Shown in pieces: positions 1 to 12,137 of a stretch of 64,000 bases of DNA (its first letter is position 1; each line of letters opens with the position of its first letter). Position numbers and translations under genes: made by a program. The stretch comes from Brachionus plicatilis (Eukaryota; Rotifera; Eurotatoria; Ploima; Brachionidae): assembly GCA_010279815.1 (NCBI GenBank), contig QEOQ01000640.1, forward strand, positions 206,282 to 270,281, given 5' to 3'. Under the pieces are notes generated by a model. The model ran no database searches, was not told the DNA's origin, and was given only the letters and a program-made list of their open reading frames with translations.

Positions 1-1146
1 TAATAAAAGATGAATTTATGAAGGATTAAAAAATAAATTAAAATAACATGGTATCTATGAATTTCGACAGGAAATTTTGGACGAATTAAATTTTGGCAAA
101 ATGAAATTCAACCAAAAAATTAAGATGTGATTTATTTCGTAATGTATTTATTAGACAAAAAAATATCAATTGATCAATTTATTAAAAATATTTTTTTTTA
201 CTTGTTATTAGTAAAAAGCATGCTTTTAATTTCGCTAAATTCAATAAAAAAAGACAAAAATCCCACTTTTATTTTAACTGAAAATTGCTTGATTCAATCT
301 TTCTTCTAGTACAATATACCCCGCTTTTGACCATTTTTTCAATTTTAAGATTAGTCAAGTCAGACGTGTGCCCCTATCATTAAGACTGATTAACACTTCA
401 TTTTTAAATTTTATATAAAAGTATTCATTTACAATTTAAATTATTAGATAATTAGAAAAAAAATTCTCGGCAAATTTAAGTTTGAGATGAAGATCAAAAG
501 ATCAAAACGTAAAATGTGATATTTTATTCAATAATAGAGAAAAAATATTTTTTATACTAAGCAAAAAAAAATTAGATGCTTTAAAATTTATGATTTGTTT
601 AAGTTGTAAAATAACTTAAACAAATTGTTAATTCGATAATGAACCATTGTTTGACATAACATGTCTTGTAATGTTTAGTATTTATTTTTTAAAATTTATC
701 AAAATCATTAGATTAATTAAGTTAAAAAATTTTAAATGATCGTTTTAGTCTTTAAATTTGATATGAAACTTCAATTTGCTAAATTCTCTAAAATCTAAAA
801 AATTGTCTAATAAATTCGATTTTTTCTACAACGATTCAAATTTTTTTCGTAATTTTACGTAAATTTGCTCTTAATTTACCAAAATTTATGTAAAATACAG
901 TTATGCTAGCAACACTGTATCTATTTTGATTTTAAATTTTTTTAAAATTTGATCTTAAGTACCTTAAGCTTAGTAAAGATAAAAAAATAATCAAACAATA
1001 AAATTTTAACATTCTGTTATTTAAACTGACTAAACATATGTAGTTTCATATATGTAGATTCTGAATCTGACTTCTATAAAAATTTCCAGGATTTATAACT
1101 TTTCGAAACCTAAAATTTCTCTTATAAAATAATTTTCTATCATTAG
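1..1146 (+). other. Probable PI4KA intron, no exon seen
   Basis: The sequence before the first recognised PI4KA exon ends in an acceptor (cattag) and should be intronic. I searched it for the roughly 110 N-terminal residues expected of the family and found none. It is AT-rich. The only structure I see is a 13-bp hairpin at about 593-625 with a 7-nt loop. The short open frame at 127-309 has no family resemblance. Confidence 0.6.
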
Positions 1147-4100
1147 GACTTCCGACCGCTGAAATCTTCACATTTTTATTCAACACCGGCTTGACTGAAT
1201 TAGCTTCGATTTATGCATCTTACAGGTCCAAAATACTGAATTGCCAATTGAAATTAATGAGTGAATTGATAAAATCTCTTAGCAATGCTGGCTCATTTAA
1301 CATTAACAATATTGATTTTGTCAAGACTATTACTTCTAATTCCATTGTTGTTAATGTTGATGCAAACAAAGCATGCCATGTGATTGTTCCTATTTTGTTC
1401 GGTATGCTGAGGTCATTTGGACGAGTTTCGGGAATTGATGACACATCAATTTTAACTCTAATATTTCACGATTACCACTTAAAAAAATACATAAATGATA
1501 AAAAAGCAAAGCTAAAGTCAAGTAATACAAGTGATTCAATTTCTTCAAGTGCAACAAGCAGTTCTACTAATAGTCAATTTCAAATTCAATTGGAAAAAAA
1601 CTTTCAATCAACTGTTCTCAATTTGGCCGATTATTTAAATCCAATTTTAGGTGATGCAGAACTAAATGCAAATCAAGTGATTAAAACAATGAATCATTCA
1701 GCACCTATTTCTTCATCATTTGCTTTGAATTCAAATCTTGAGCAGTATTTTAAGCACACAATTGGATCAAGCTTTTACAATGGTTTAGGCATTTACACTC
1801 TTGTTCTAAGTTCAAGTGAGATAAAAGAACTTTGTCAAATTATGAAAAAATTGTTCACTAAAAACGTAATCAACCAAATGAATAAGTATCTGGTGGATTT
1901 TCTTAATTTACGAGAAGTAAATTTTTTGTTTATTTATTTATTTTTGATATAAATTTAGAAAAATATTAAAATTAAAAGAATGAAGTCAACCATCACCTTC
2001 ATTATGCCTACCGCTCCTATTCTGAAGCTTTATCGCTTGTATCAATAGCATTACTTAGAGATTTACTGATGGTTCAGCCAACTAAAGGTAACTGATAGCC
2101 TCTGCATAAAAATAGCTCGTCGAGTTAAAAATAGCAGCTACATTTTTAATGATCTAATTATTTTAATTAATTTAACAAGGTATTTGATTTAAAGCTAGAA
2201 TACATTTTGCGACCCACTGATCATATTTTTTACCTGACTTTTTTAAAATATAAAAACACTTAATTAATATCGGGATTTGTATTTTATTATTTTATTGATA
2301 TTGTTAAAATTACTTTTTATTTGATAAATTGAGTGGTTGAAAAAATTGATACTGGGAACCGATTCCTTGAAATCTCTATTTTGCGAAAAATTTAAAAAAA
2401 TAAGAAATGATGGAAATTTTTGCATTGTGAATTTTTGTACAAAAATCATAAAAAATTTAGAACTCAAAGCTTAAGTTCTAGCAAACCAAAATTTGTTCTG
2501 TAAATTGTAGCATCTGATACATCATCTGTACCACCACTTAAAGTTGAGTTGGATATAAAATATAATTTACCAAATTCACAATTTTCTAAATTGTGCATAA
2601 AACACTTGTTTTTAAGTCACAAGTCTTAGTCTTAACAACTATATGACCGAAAATTTTTTTTCTATTTTTAAAGTCAAGTCAATCATTTAATAAATCCATA
2701 TTTGATAACAATAAAGTAGTTGCTTCCAAATTCCTGGCTGTTAATCTTGACCTATGTTGTCTGTTAATCTAACCATATTTAGAAAAAAGTCTTTCAACTG
2801 GTCCTGATAAAGCAGGTATTGATATAAATTTTTGTGACTTAGACTTAAAACTATGACTTATAAACAAGTCTGGTGCAGCATCAGTATTGGTGGTACAGAT
2901 GATGTACTTGTTCCTAAAATTTACAGAACATGTTTTTCTCCGTCAGAACTTAAGCTTTGGCATATTTAATTTTTTATCTATTATTATTATTTAATATTAT
3001 TTTGCTAATTTGATACTGACTATTTAGATATCTGCTATTTTGATTGATGATAATTTAAATTTTGAAAAAATACTAATTTTATTTTTATAAATAAGTAACT
3101 GGTTCAATAAGCCGAGATGTAAAAGATTTGATTGAGGAATTTTTTCGCCTAGAGTTAATTGTGATGTCTCATTCAGATAAATCGCCAAATCCCAAAACAG
3201 GTAGTGAGCCATTAGTAAATGATCACACTACAAATGGTCTTCCCTCACCAACAACATTTTTAAAAGACAACGCAAAACGTTTCAGGACAAAAATGTCAAT
3301 AAAACAAAATTTGTTACCTTCGCTAAATAATCAGGCGTTCAGCATCAATTCACTTCCCTTTTCTCCATCTAAACCATCTCCATCTCAATGGACAAGCATT
3401 CGAAACAACATTGTCATCTTAGCAAATGCATCGGCTATTGAGCTGTATTTTTTGTTGGTTGAAGACGATAATGATGCAGAAAAATTGTGTATAAAATGCT
3501 CAGAAAAATTTCTGCTAAGCCTTACACTCAGCGAGACAATTATTCAAGCTCCATTGATTGCGAGTTGCATTCAAGTTTTAGCTCGATTAGCTCTAAAATT
3601 TCCCAGACTGGCACATATAAGCGTAAAACATTTGGCAGATTTTTTGCTTGACCCTTCTCCGATTCTTTACAAACAATATAAACATATAGCAGATAAGCTA
3701 ATTTCAAAAAAAGAAATGAAAAAAAAATCTCCAAATGGAAATTTGGGTAATTTTTCTGTCCAAAATAGAAGCAAAATTAATTTAAATTTAATTTCTAGAA
3801 ATGAACTCCAGATCGCTAAGTAGAAATAACACTTTTCCTTATAAGGCTTTAAGTGTATCATTTTCTAAAAGTACTCGAATTTTTGAATATTTGAGAGATT
3901 TAACCATTGAATGTTTATGTTTGTAAGCTATTGATTAATTTAAAATTTTTATTAACAAAAACCAAACATAAATTCTAATCCAAGATCCTTGAATTCGGGA
4001 TATGCCAGCAACAGAGACAACATTAGAGCTATTTGTACAAGATTGTCAAGCCGTTTGTTCACTGTTGATTCATTAGTGAAGTAATTTTTTTTTTGTTACT

Positions 4101-7100
4101 CTTAATAAATTTTATTAAAATTAAAAAAAAAATTATAATAGAAATATTTGGCAATTTAAAAAATTTTCTAGTTATACATTTATAAAAAAATTTCATTCAT
4201 ATATAACCGATAATCTAGATAATCTTTGTAACAAAACGATAAATCAATTATTGTAAGTTAAATCCTTGGATCGACTTTAAAAAAAATGTTTGTTTTCTAG
4301 TTAAAAATATATAATACTTTTTCACAAGTGAACATTTTAACAACACCACAAGGTTTTGCTTGCTTTGATTATTCGATTAATCTTTAGAAATTTTTTTAAA
4401 GCATTTTATTTATTGAAAAATTATTTTTATAACTAAATTTTTATTCAACTAATGGGTTTAAGTCACAAGATTAATTCCAAGTCTTTATTTGAATTATCAA
4501 AAAAAAACATGAATTTAGAATCAATTTTTTCATGGAATTAATATTTTAATTAGATTTATGAAAGATTGAGTCGTAAATTTAAATTATTTTTTTTCAAATA
4601 ATAAAAATTTTAAAAACTCTACATTCAAAGATTAATCGTTTAAAAACAATTTTTTTACCTTTGCTGATACATACTTTACTATCACTTTTTTTATTGCTTT
4701 TTATTAAAATTAATGAAATAAATATTTTTAGACAATCAACATTGGTATCACATAATGGTATACTTGCATTGAGTAGAATAGCTATTAACCTAAAGCATAT
4801 AAACGGAACACAAGAAGGGGTTGTACAAATTTTTAATCAAAAAATTTTTTCACCGCCATCCACTCTAGACAAATTGATTTTAGAACAACTCGGAAATATT
4901 TTGGTCGAAGCATCTGTAACTTTTTGAGAAACTAATACACTAATTGATTTCTTAAATCCGATCTAATTTAAGCCTGAAGTGAGTCAAGATATCCTTAAAG
5001 TATTGATTACAATTGCCAAAAGTTCCAGTATTTTGGTCTATCGGCAAAGCGATACAGATTCATCTAATTCAAATGATTATTCAAAAAATAAATACAAGTA
5101 AATTTTAAAAACAGTTAATTTTAAGGTATTGTAAATTTTAGAACCAAATATTGAACAAAAATTTAAAAAACTGATAACTGACATTGTATCTGTAAATTAT
5201 ATCAGCTTAAACATTCAATTTAACACCTAATTCTAGCCTTTGAAAAAAAAATCAAAAAATCATTATATTTTATAATGCATTAAAATAACATTGCAGAATA
5301 TTTGCAAAAGGTAGATTTAAGTGATACATTGAATATATCAGCTGATACAATTCACAGATAAAATTTTCGGCTTTTTAAAAATAAGATATTAATTTAAAAA
5401 TTAAATCTGATCGACAGAAACAAGAATTCTATAAGTACAAAATTTTCCAAAAAGTAAATATTCATATTTTTGTGTTAAATACATAAATGGTAAAATTGAA
5501 AAATTGTTTTCGTTTATCAATAAGCCAAAAAATTAATATTTAGATTTTATAAGTTAAATAAAAAGCTACAAGATTAATCAACAGATATGCCTCACGAAAC
5601 CAATTAACACTTAAATACCGAAATAATCAATATTAAAAAAATTGAAATATATAGTGATCTCGCGTTTATGTCCCACCTTCCATTCTCAGAAAATGTGGGG
5701 ACATATTCAAAAGGGGACACAAATAAAAAATAAGTTAAGAAATTTATTTTAAAATCAACATAAACTTTAACTTATTAATTATACATAACGAAATAAAAAA
5801 AAATACAAAACGGGTTGAAAATTAATTTTTTGTTTTAAAATAGTTTAAAATCTCAGCTTGTTTTGACTTTCTTAAAGTTTCTAATTCGCAAATTTTAAAA
5901 CACTGTCTTACATTTTTAAAGTTTAAGATTTTCATTTTTTTTTTAAGATTTTTGAAACGGCCGATCTATCAATACCAAATTCGCTTTTAAGTAGAGTTGT
6001 TTCAAAGTCACAAGTCTTAAGTCAATTCCAAGTCCGGCCTTTTAAAAAAATTAAATCCGGGCTTTTAAACAACTCTGTATTTAATTTAAATGATTTAAAT
6101 TAAGTTAATTTTGGCAACAAAATCTATAAAATTAAATTTATACTATTGAAAGCTTAGATTTTGAAGACTTTAACATTGATCTTTTGATCACAAAGCAGTT
6201 TATTAATCTTGAATGAAATAAATTTTATAAGTTAAGTTTTTGAAAAAACATATTTTAGCTAAATTGATTTCTCCTATTTTAGGCTTTTTACAAATTCACT
6301 GTTGATCAACAAATTATTATTATTTTTTAATTAATCATTTACAATTTCAAGTAATATAGAGCTTTTTGAGTTTAACGTAACCATTAGAGAAAATTGTTTC
6401 AATACTTTTTACAAATTTTAAAATTTGTTTTATTAAAGAGAAGGATGAAACCAAAAAATGTTAAAATTGAAAAAAAAATCATCTTATTTAACTTAAAAAT
6501 TTTGTGCCGAGAAGATTTTTGTAGGAATGTGGATCAGATTTTTAATTGTGGGGACATGAAATTCCAAATTTTTATTTTTGTTTAGTTTTTTATTTTTAAA
6601 TTTACAATGCTGGTTTAAAGTCGAATTAAGTTACTTCTTAGGACTTAAACAAACCATGATACACTCTTTTATTAATTGAAAATTATTATTTAGATTTGTA
6701 AATGAAACTATCATTGATGTCTTAAACTTGGTGGCATCCAAAGTTCAAGGTGAAGCAGAAATGAATGAATTGTTAGTACGTTTTTTAGAATTGTTCTGTC
6801 AAATTGGAATAAAAAATAAGGAAATCTGCGAAAAACTAACCAAAAACACACAAAAAACCACAAGTTCAGCTGGAAATTTGGGTGTCTTGATACCAGTTAT
6901 AAATACTATTCTGAAAAGACTACCGTCCGACACAGTAAACAATTCGGATTTAAGGCTCCTGAAACTTTTCCGTGATTTTTGGTATTTTTGTGTTGTTTTC
7001 AATTTTACCGATGACATCCAGTGGCCTTGGGCCAAAATTGTTGCTTCCATTGCAACTAAATCTCCGGTCCTTGTGTCCCGGGAGCACTTGAAGTCTGAGC

Positions 7101-10100
7101 TAAAATTCAATTATGTATTCAATGATGAGCAAGCTTCGCCAGTAGAATTTGCCGAGCTCAAAAATTCCATTTCAGCCTGGCTAGATCCGCAAGACTCTGT
7201 GAACAGTTTGAAAAACTTGACATATGCTCAGTGCTCTTACTTGCAGTCTGTTTACAAGCTCGAAACATTTAGAGTCAAGCAATCGGCCGACTCAAATTCA
7301 TACCAAAATATCTACCAATATCTGGAGGACACCACAATTCAGAAGGACAAAGCCAACATTTGGTATTTCATTTCATTCATTGCCAGAAAAAGTTTTTCAT
7401 ACTACTTGGATATTGTGGATACTTTGCCCAGAACATCTAAAAGAGACCAAGACCTAGAAAGTATGGTCCAATTTTTGCTAGTTAAATTCAACCACATAAA
7501 CAAAAAAATCCGCGCTTTGGCCGACTTTTCACTCACCAAACTGATGGAAAAATTTTCACACTTATTCTGGAATGAAAAAACACTGCGCTGCATCATGGAC
7601 ATTACTGAACTTCTGGCCTCATCATTAAACATGGACACAAACCAAGTGGCTCCTGAGTTCGATGTGCCCAATACTCGATTTAAGCTGAAGGTATTTGACA
7701 CATTAGAGGGACGCGAGAGTACCGTCAATGATTTTACCCAAAGAAGCATTTCCATTTTGCAGCAAGCGCTAGAATTCGCCCCCTTCACCACCAAATCACA
7801 CATACAAAATTACATGCTACAACTTCAGCTGAATGGAAATGACATCTACAACCACAGTGGCATTAGCATGGTTCTAGAGTGTGTAATGAAATATAGCAAA
7901 CTGCGGCCAGATGCATCAGCTTTGGACTCAGCGTCCTCGATCAGAAGACCTGATTGTGTAAAAAAAGATTTTCCCAATTTTGTTGGTCAAATGAATGAGA
8001 AATACAACTACATTGGCATTGTCCAAGGCATGTGCAGATCGTTGTCCAATGACGAAATTGTGCACAGTCTTCGCAACGATCTGAAAACTCAGAGTAGTTC
8101 TTGTTCGGAAAAAAAGCTCAAAGAATCGCTGCTAAAGTCGACAGCCTTTTTGATTCTCATCAAGCTGAACAACTCAAATGTGGACAACTACAATTTCGAA
8201 CGTCAAATCCTCAACGAAATCAGCCTGTCTTGCTGCTCCATTTTTACCAAACAAATAATCCAAGTTGCAATCGATTGCTGGAGCTGGTTGATCAGCTCAA
8301 GGCCCGACATCGAACAACTGGTTGTTGAAGAAATGCTGAACGCGTGGCAAATGACTGCGGACAAAAGGCTCGGAATGTTTCACAAGTTTGTCAAGGAGCC
8401 GAATCCGCTGGCCAAAGAAGAAAATGACATTCTGAAGCCCGAGCCGCCTGCCGGCCTCGACGCACATCGAGTCTGGATGAAATATTTCCAAGAACGATTC
8501 GACATATCCAAGTACAAAAGCGACTTTGAGCTGGAGCTATTCCTCAACTTAATGCACAAAACCCTGTCTTTTTCGTGCGAAGATTTGTCAGACTCAGCGT
8601 TAAATCGGCACATTGGTTGTGTGGGCCTTCGCTTTCGCTATCTGGGCATTGCCATTTCCATATCCCAATTGTCCACTTTGTCCAACAGCATTTCAAAGTG
8701 GACTCTAAGAGAGCGCATTTATTTTACCGCTTTGGACTATTTTGCGCAGCCGATCGGCGTGCCATGTCAAGCCAACAATGACCTGAGAGAAGACATCAAA
8801 AGTATCCTTGAGTTTTGGAACAAAATAGTTGCGGAAAAAAAGTATTTGAAAGAGGAAAATTTTTTGACCAACGGCACAAATGCAGCAGCTAGCAATTCGC
8901 GCACAGAAACACCGGACACAATGTCTCTTTCGGGAGTTGAGCCCCTGAATTCAAATCCCCTGATCGGAACTAGTGTAACCTACAACTCAGTGTCCGGCAT
9001 TGTGCCTCAAAGCGAGAGCTTAAACTCGACCAGTCCCATTGGACCTTATTTGGAGCCAACTTTGACCACTTTGCCAAGAGCAGAAAGCTTTTTTTCCAAT
9101 AAAAACACCCTCACAGCAAACAAGAGAAACGCTACTGGAACATCTCTGGCACTTGCCAACTCGACTGCATCCAAATACAACTTGACTCAGATCGAGACAA
9201 ATCTTCAGCTGCAAAGCCAACAATTGCACATGAAACTCTTGAAAGACTTCACTAAAAAAAGAGCTCTGATGCTCTACTTGTTGAGCCACGAAATAGATCA
9301 TTTGTACTCATTCCACAATCCATTTAATTTACAAAATTTGTCCTTTGACAGAATTGAAACCGCAACTGCCCACTTGAAAGTAGCCCTAAACGAAAAGCAA
9401 TGGGTTGACAATGTGCGAATCACATGGTCGGTCAGTCCGACATTGAGCATTTTTCTGCCCAACAGATTTCCATTCGAATACAATATCAAAGAAGTTCAGC
9501 GCTTGGTAAAATCCCAATCGGAGCAAGTGGTTCACATTCCAAGTGCTTGTCTTTTCCTTGCCAGCGAACAGAACATAATGAATGATTCAATTGAATTGAA
9601 CAATTTGCTCGTTTGGTCCAAATGTCCGGCCATCATAACACTCAGTTTGTTTGGCAAAGGCTCCAGAGGCCAGAGTCTGGCTAATTCAATAACTTCTCAG
9701 TTTGCGTGCAAAAATCTGATGACATCTAAGCCTGAGACCTTGCTCAACTACATACCACAATTGGTACAAGCACTCAGGTACGACGATTTTGGATATGTTC
9801 GCGAGGTCATATTTTGGCTCGCCAATCATTCCCAGCTACTGGCTCATCAGCTCATTTGGAATTTAACAACCAATGTCTTCAAGGACCAGGACGCCAAAGT
9901 TAGAGATTTTCAGATTGGAGATCTACTCGAAAGTCTCATTGAAGACATTAAAAATAGCTTGAGCGGAAATGAAAAAGAGTTTTTTAATAGGGAATTTGGC
10001 TTTTTTCATGAAATTACGGATGTTTCTGCAAAAATTAAAGATAAGCCTTTGGGTGATGAGAGAAAAAAAGCGTGCAAAATTGCACTCAGCCAAGTTAAAT

Positions 10101-11071
10101 TGGTCAGTGATTGTTATTTGCCGTCAAATCCTGAGGCAGTTGTTGTTAAGATATTGGACGGCACGCCGATGCAAAGTGCGGCAAAAGCTCCCTATTTGGC
10201 AAGATTTGTGGTTCAGAAAATTTCTTTGTCGGACTTGGAAGAAATGGGAAAGACTGGCAAGCGCATTGAGCCCAACATCAATCTTCAATTTAAGAGTGCG
10301 TGCATTTTTAAGGTTGGCGATGATGTTAGACAAGACATGCTGGCTTTGCAGGTAATGCAATTGATGAAAAACGTTTTCGAGAAAGAAGGCCTAGAGCTTT
10401 ATCTCTATCCATATAGAGTGGTCGCGACAAAACCTGGCTGTGGAGTCATTGAATGTGTGCCCAATTCTAGTTCTAGAGATCAAATTGGAAGGCAAACAGC
10501 CACCGATCTCTATGAGTATTTTATTGATAAATATGGAGGTCCCGAGACCAGTGAGTTCCAGCGGGCAAGAAGAAATTTTATAATGTCAATGGCTGGCTAT
10601 AGTTTATTTGTATTCTTGATTCAAATCAAAGACCGGCATAATGGAAATTTGATGTTGGACACGGACGGCCACATAATTCATATAGATTTTGGATTTATGA
10701 TTGAAAGCTCGCCGGGAGGAAATATGGGCTTTGAGCCCGATATGAAAATTACCAACGAAATGGGTCTTATAATGGGCCGCGATATTAATTCACCTCCATT
10801 TCAATGGTTTACTGAACTTGTAATCAAGGGCTATCTAGCCATCAGGCCTTATAGAGAACAGATTTGTACATTAGTTAGTCTACTAATTGATACTGGGCTA
10901 CCTTGTTTTAGGGGAAAACCAGTGGAATCCTTGAGAGCTAGGTTTTTGCCGAATGTAACTGAAAGAGAAGCTGCAACATATATTCAATCAATTGTCAACA
11001 AATGCTATAATAATTGGCGCACAAATACCTATGATAATATTCAATCGTTTCAAAATAATATATATCATTAG
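1147..11071 (+). CDS. PI4KA: Phosphatidylinositol 4-kinase alpha (3' eight exons; N-terminus outside window)
   Basis: Lipid kinase making PI4P at the plasma membrane, where in animals it works with TTC7, EFR3 and FAM126. Exons: 1147-1916, 1979-2087, 3096-3746, 3799-3922, 3985-4080, 4732-4915, 4973-5097 and 6694-11071. They join in frame to 2144 codons plus TAG, and every intron is GT-AG. Seen in the sequence: SSAGNLGVLIPV near the start of the last exon, the helical (PIK) region around IPQLVQALRYD, GTPMQSAAKAPYL, the ATP-site stretch GDDVRQDMLALQ, the catalytic loop KDRHNGN (about 10627-10650) and the metal-binding HIDFGFM (about 10678-10698), ending with the conserved Tyr-rich tail. Reading enters at 1147 mid-codon, and the opening LPTAE matches about residue 110 of the vertebrate protein, so earlier exons lie upstream. 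Oddities: six introns crowd the 5' part while 4.4 kb at the 3' end has none, and a Ser/Asn/Thr-rich insert (about 8870-9220) precedes the helical region. Family assignment is very secure; single exon edges less so. Confidence 0.96.
2464..2959. mobile_element. Palindromic MITE in a PI4KA intron, split by an inserted hAT relic
   Basis: The two ends are inverted repeats of each other. CAAAGCTTAAGTTCT at the left pairs with its complement at the right, followed by a GTTCTGTAAATT block and an ACATCATCTGTACCACCA block in the same order on opposite strands. Removing the inner element (2601-2872) leaves about 220 bp of foldback sequence. No clear target duplication was seen at the outer ends. It lies wholly within the intron 2088-3095. 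Confidence 0.65.
2601..2872 (-). mobile_element. hAT transposon relic with transposase dimerisation-domain fragment
   Basis: The minus strand of about 2690-2825 reads through the hAT C-terminal dimerisation motif: ALSGPVERLFSKYG, one stop codon, then SRLTARNLEATTLLL, ending in a remnant of the N-W-D-L type. The right end reads CAGACTTGTTTATAAGTC when reversed and the left end ACTTGTTTTTAAGTCACAAG; these are terminal inverted repeats of the same family as the small elements at 5992, 28421, 39374 and 40505. Flanking 8-mers GTGCATAA and GTGCAGCA match at six of eight positions, as expected for an aged hAT target duplication. It is inactive. Confidence 0.75.
5900..5991 (-). pseudogene. CENP-B/pogo-type helix-turn-helix fragment in a PI4KA intron
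   Basis: Reversed, this stretch encodes FGIDRSAVSKILKKK followed by a stop, a good match in spacing to the recognition helix of CENP-B/pogo (Tigger) transposase N-termini. Copies of GGGGACA occur at about 5696 and 6550 and might be remnants of element ends, but I could not define paired termini. It sits in the 1.6-kb intron 5098-6693 and is broken by the hAT MITE at 5992. Confidence 0.4.
5992..6077. mobile_element. Short hAT-type MITE (86 bp)
   Basis: Starts TAGAGTTGTTTCAAAGTCAC and ends in the complementary TTTAAACAACTCTG. It shares GTCACAAGTCTTA with the elements at 2601 and 28421. An exact 8-bp target duplication is not visible here, so this copy is older or its edges are off by a base or two. 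Confidence 0.65.
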
Positions 11072-11542
11072 TAAAAATAAAAAATATTTTTTATTCGAAC
11101 AAATGAAATTTTATAAAAAAATTTTAATTTAAAAAAATAATCTGATATATTAATAAATTTAATTTTTTTTTTTTATTTTATTTGAATTAAAAGTCGATAC
11201 ATTGAGATATTGGCACTTTTTTTTATTGACGATTTTCCGGGTGTCTTTTTTAGTTTTATTAAATAAAAAATGATTTTAATATATTAGTGTTTTATTCCTT
11301 GAGCTAAATTTAAAAATTCAAAAAAAAAAAGAAAAAAATTGACTACTAATTTGTTCATAAGAAAATTGGATTTGACTTAAAAAAGCAATTTTGTATCTAT
11401 CTAAAATTCAAAAGAAAGTTTATGAGCATTTATAGAAAAAAAATGTTTAATCTCAACCTAGACAGGCTTTGAATTAAGTCTTTCAAAAAGCTTTCGTTGA
11501 TCTTAAATTAAATTCTAAATTTATTAATTAATGTCTCAGCTT
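11072..11542. other. PI4KA 3' flank
   Basis: An AATAAA-like hexamer lies within about 10 nt after the PI4KA stop codon and others follow, so polyadenylation is probably immediate. The rest is AT-rich with no gene that I can support. Confidence 0.4.
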
Positions 11543-11600
11543 GATTATTATTTATTTATTTATTTTTTACTGTACCGAGCTTATGCTCCTTTAGAATAAG
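11543..11600 (-). mobile_element. LINE 3' tail copy with (TAAA)n
   Basis: On the minus strand it reads CTTATTCTAAAGGAGC, then AGCTCGGTACAG, then a run of TAAATAAA units. The same tail occurs in plus orientation at 27373-27428 with only a few differences. A short conserved end followed by a tetranucleotide run is typical of a 5'-truncated non-LTR retrotransposon insertion. Confidence 0.6.
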
Positions 11601-11643
11601 ATCAAAAAAAAAATTTAAAAATAAAGTAAAATAGGCTAAGAAC

Positions 11644-12075
11644 TTGAGTACCAAATTACAAATTTGTAGTAGTGTTGTTAAATATGTGCTGATTTATCGA
11701 TCCAAATATTGTAGAAATACAGGAAGCGACTTTCGGATAGAAGTATTTTACGACGATTGCATAAGAAAAATATTGAAAATCTGCTATCCAAAAGTTATTA
11801 CAAATGAAGAGCTGCAGATTATACAGGAATCGATTCGATATGCAAAATACGCATACTTAAGTGTCTTGGACATGTTTAAAAAATACCCAGAGTCACACTA
11901 TTTTGGACACCACAAGTGAAACAAATGCAGGAAGACCAAACATAACTTGAAGGAGAACAGTTGAAAGTTAGGTGAAAGAGATGAAACTCATTTAAGATCA
12001 AGCAGGATGGAATTGAGGAGACGTGTAGACGCCATCTGCTCCAGGGCAAGTAGGAGATACAAGAAGTTGATAAAA
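11644..12075 (+). mobile_element. Degenerate non-LTR retrotransposon C-terminus
   Basis: The plus strand encodes DDCIRKILKICYP followed by TNEELQ, the post-RT pattern of many LINEs. About 50 codons on, in shifted frames, come WTPQVKQMQ and then GRPNIT-RRTVES, the usual W-T-P and GRPK-TWRRT tail. At least one frameshift and several stops break the frame, so this is a dead fragment. The apparent open frame beginning at 11644 starts with TTG and is not a gene. Confidence 0.65.
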
Positions 12076-12137
12076 AAGACAAAATTTGCCAAAAATAAGT
12101 TTCCACAAGATCAAATAATTATTTTACTAAAGGTTTT

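Noticed and set aside
6394..6585. 63-codon open frame upstream of the last PI4KA exon
   Set aside because: It lies inside a PI4KA intron, is Lys/Ile-rich low-complexity and has no family match.
7402..10360. Several antisense open frames over PI4KA
   Set aside because: They are shadows of the conserved sense-strand kinase reading frame.
11644..11919. 91-codon open frame after PI4KA
   Set aside because: It opens with TTG and matches the end of a LINE reverse transcriptase; its continuation is frameshifted.
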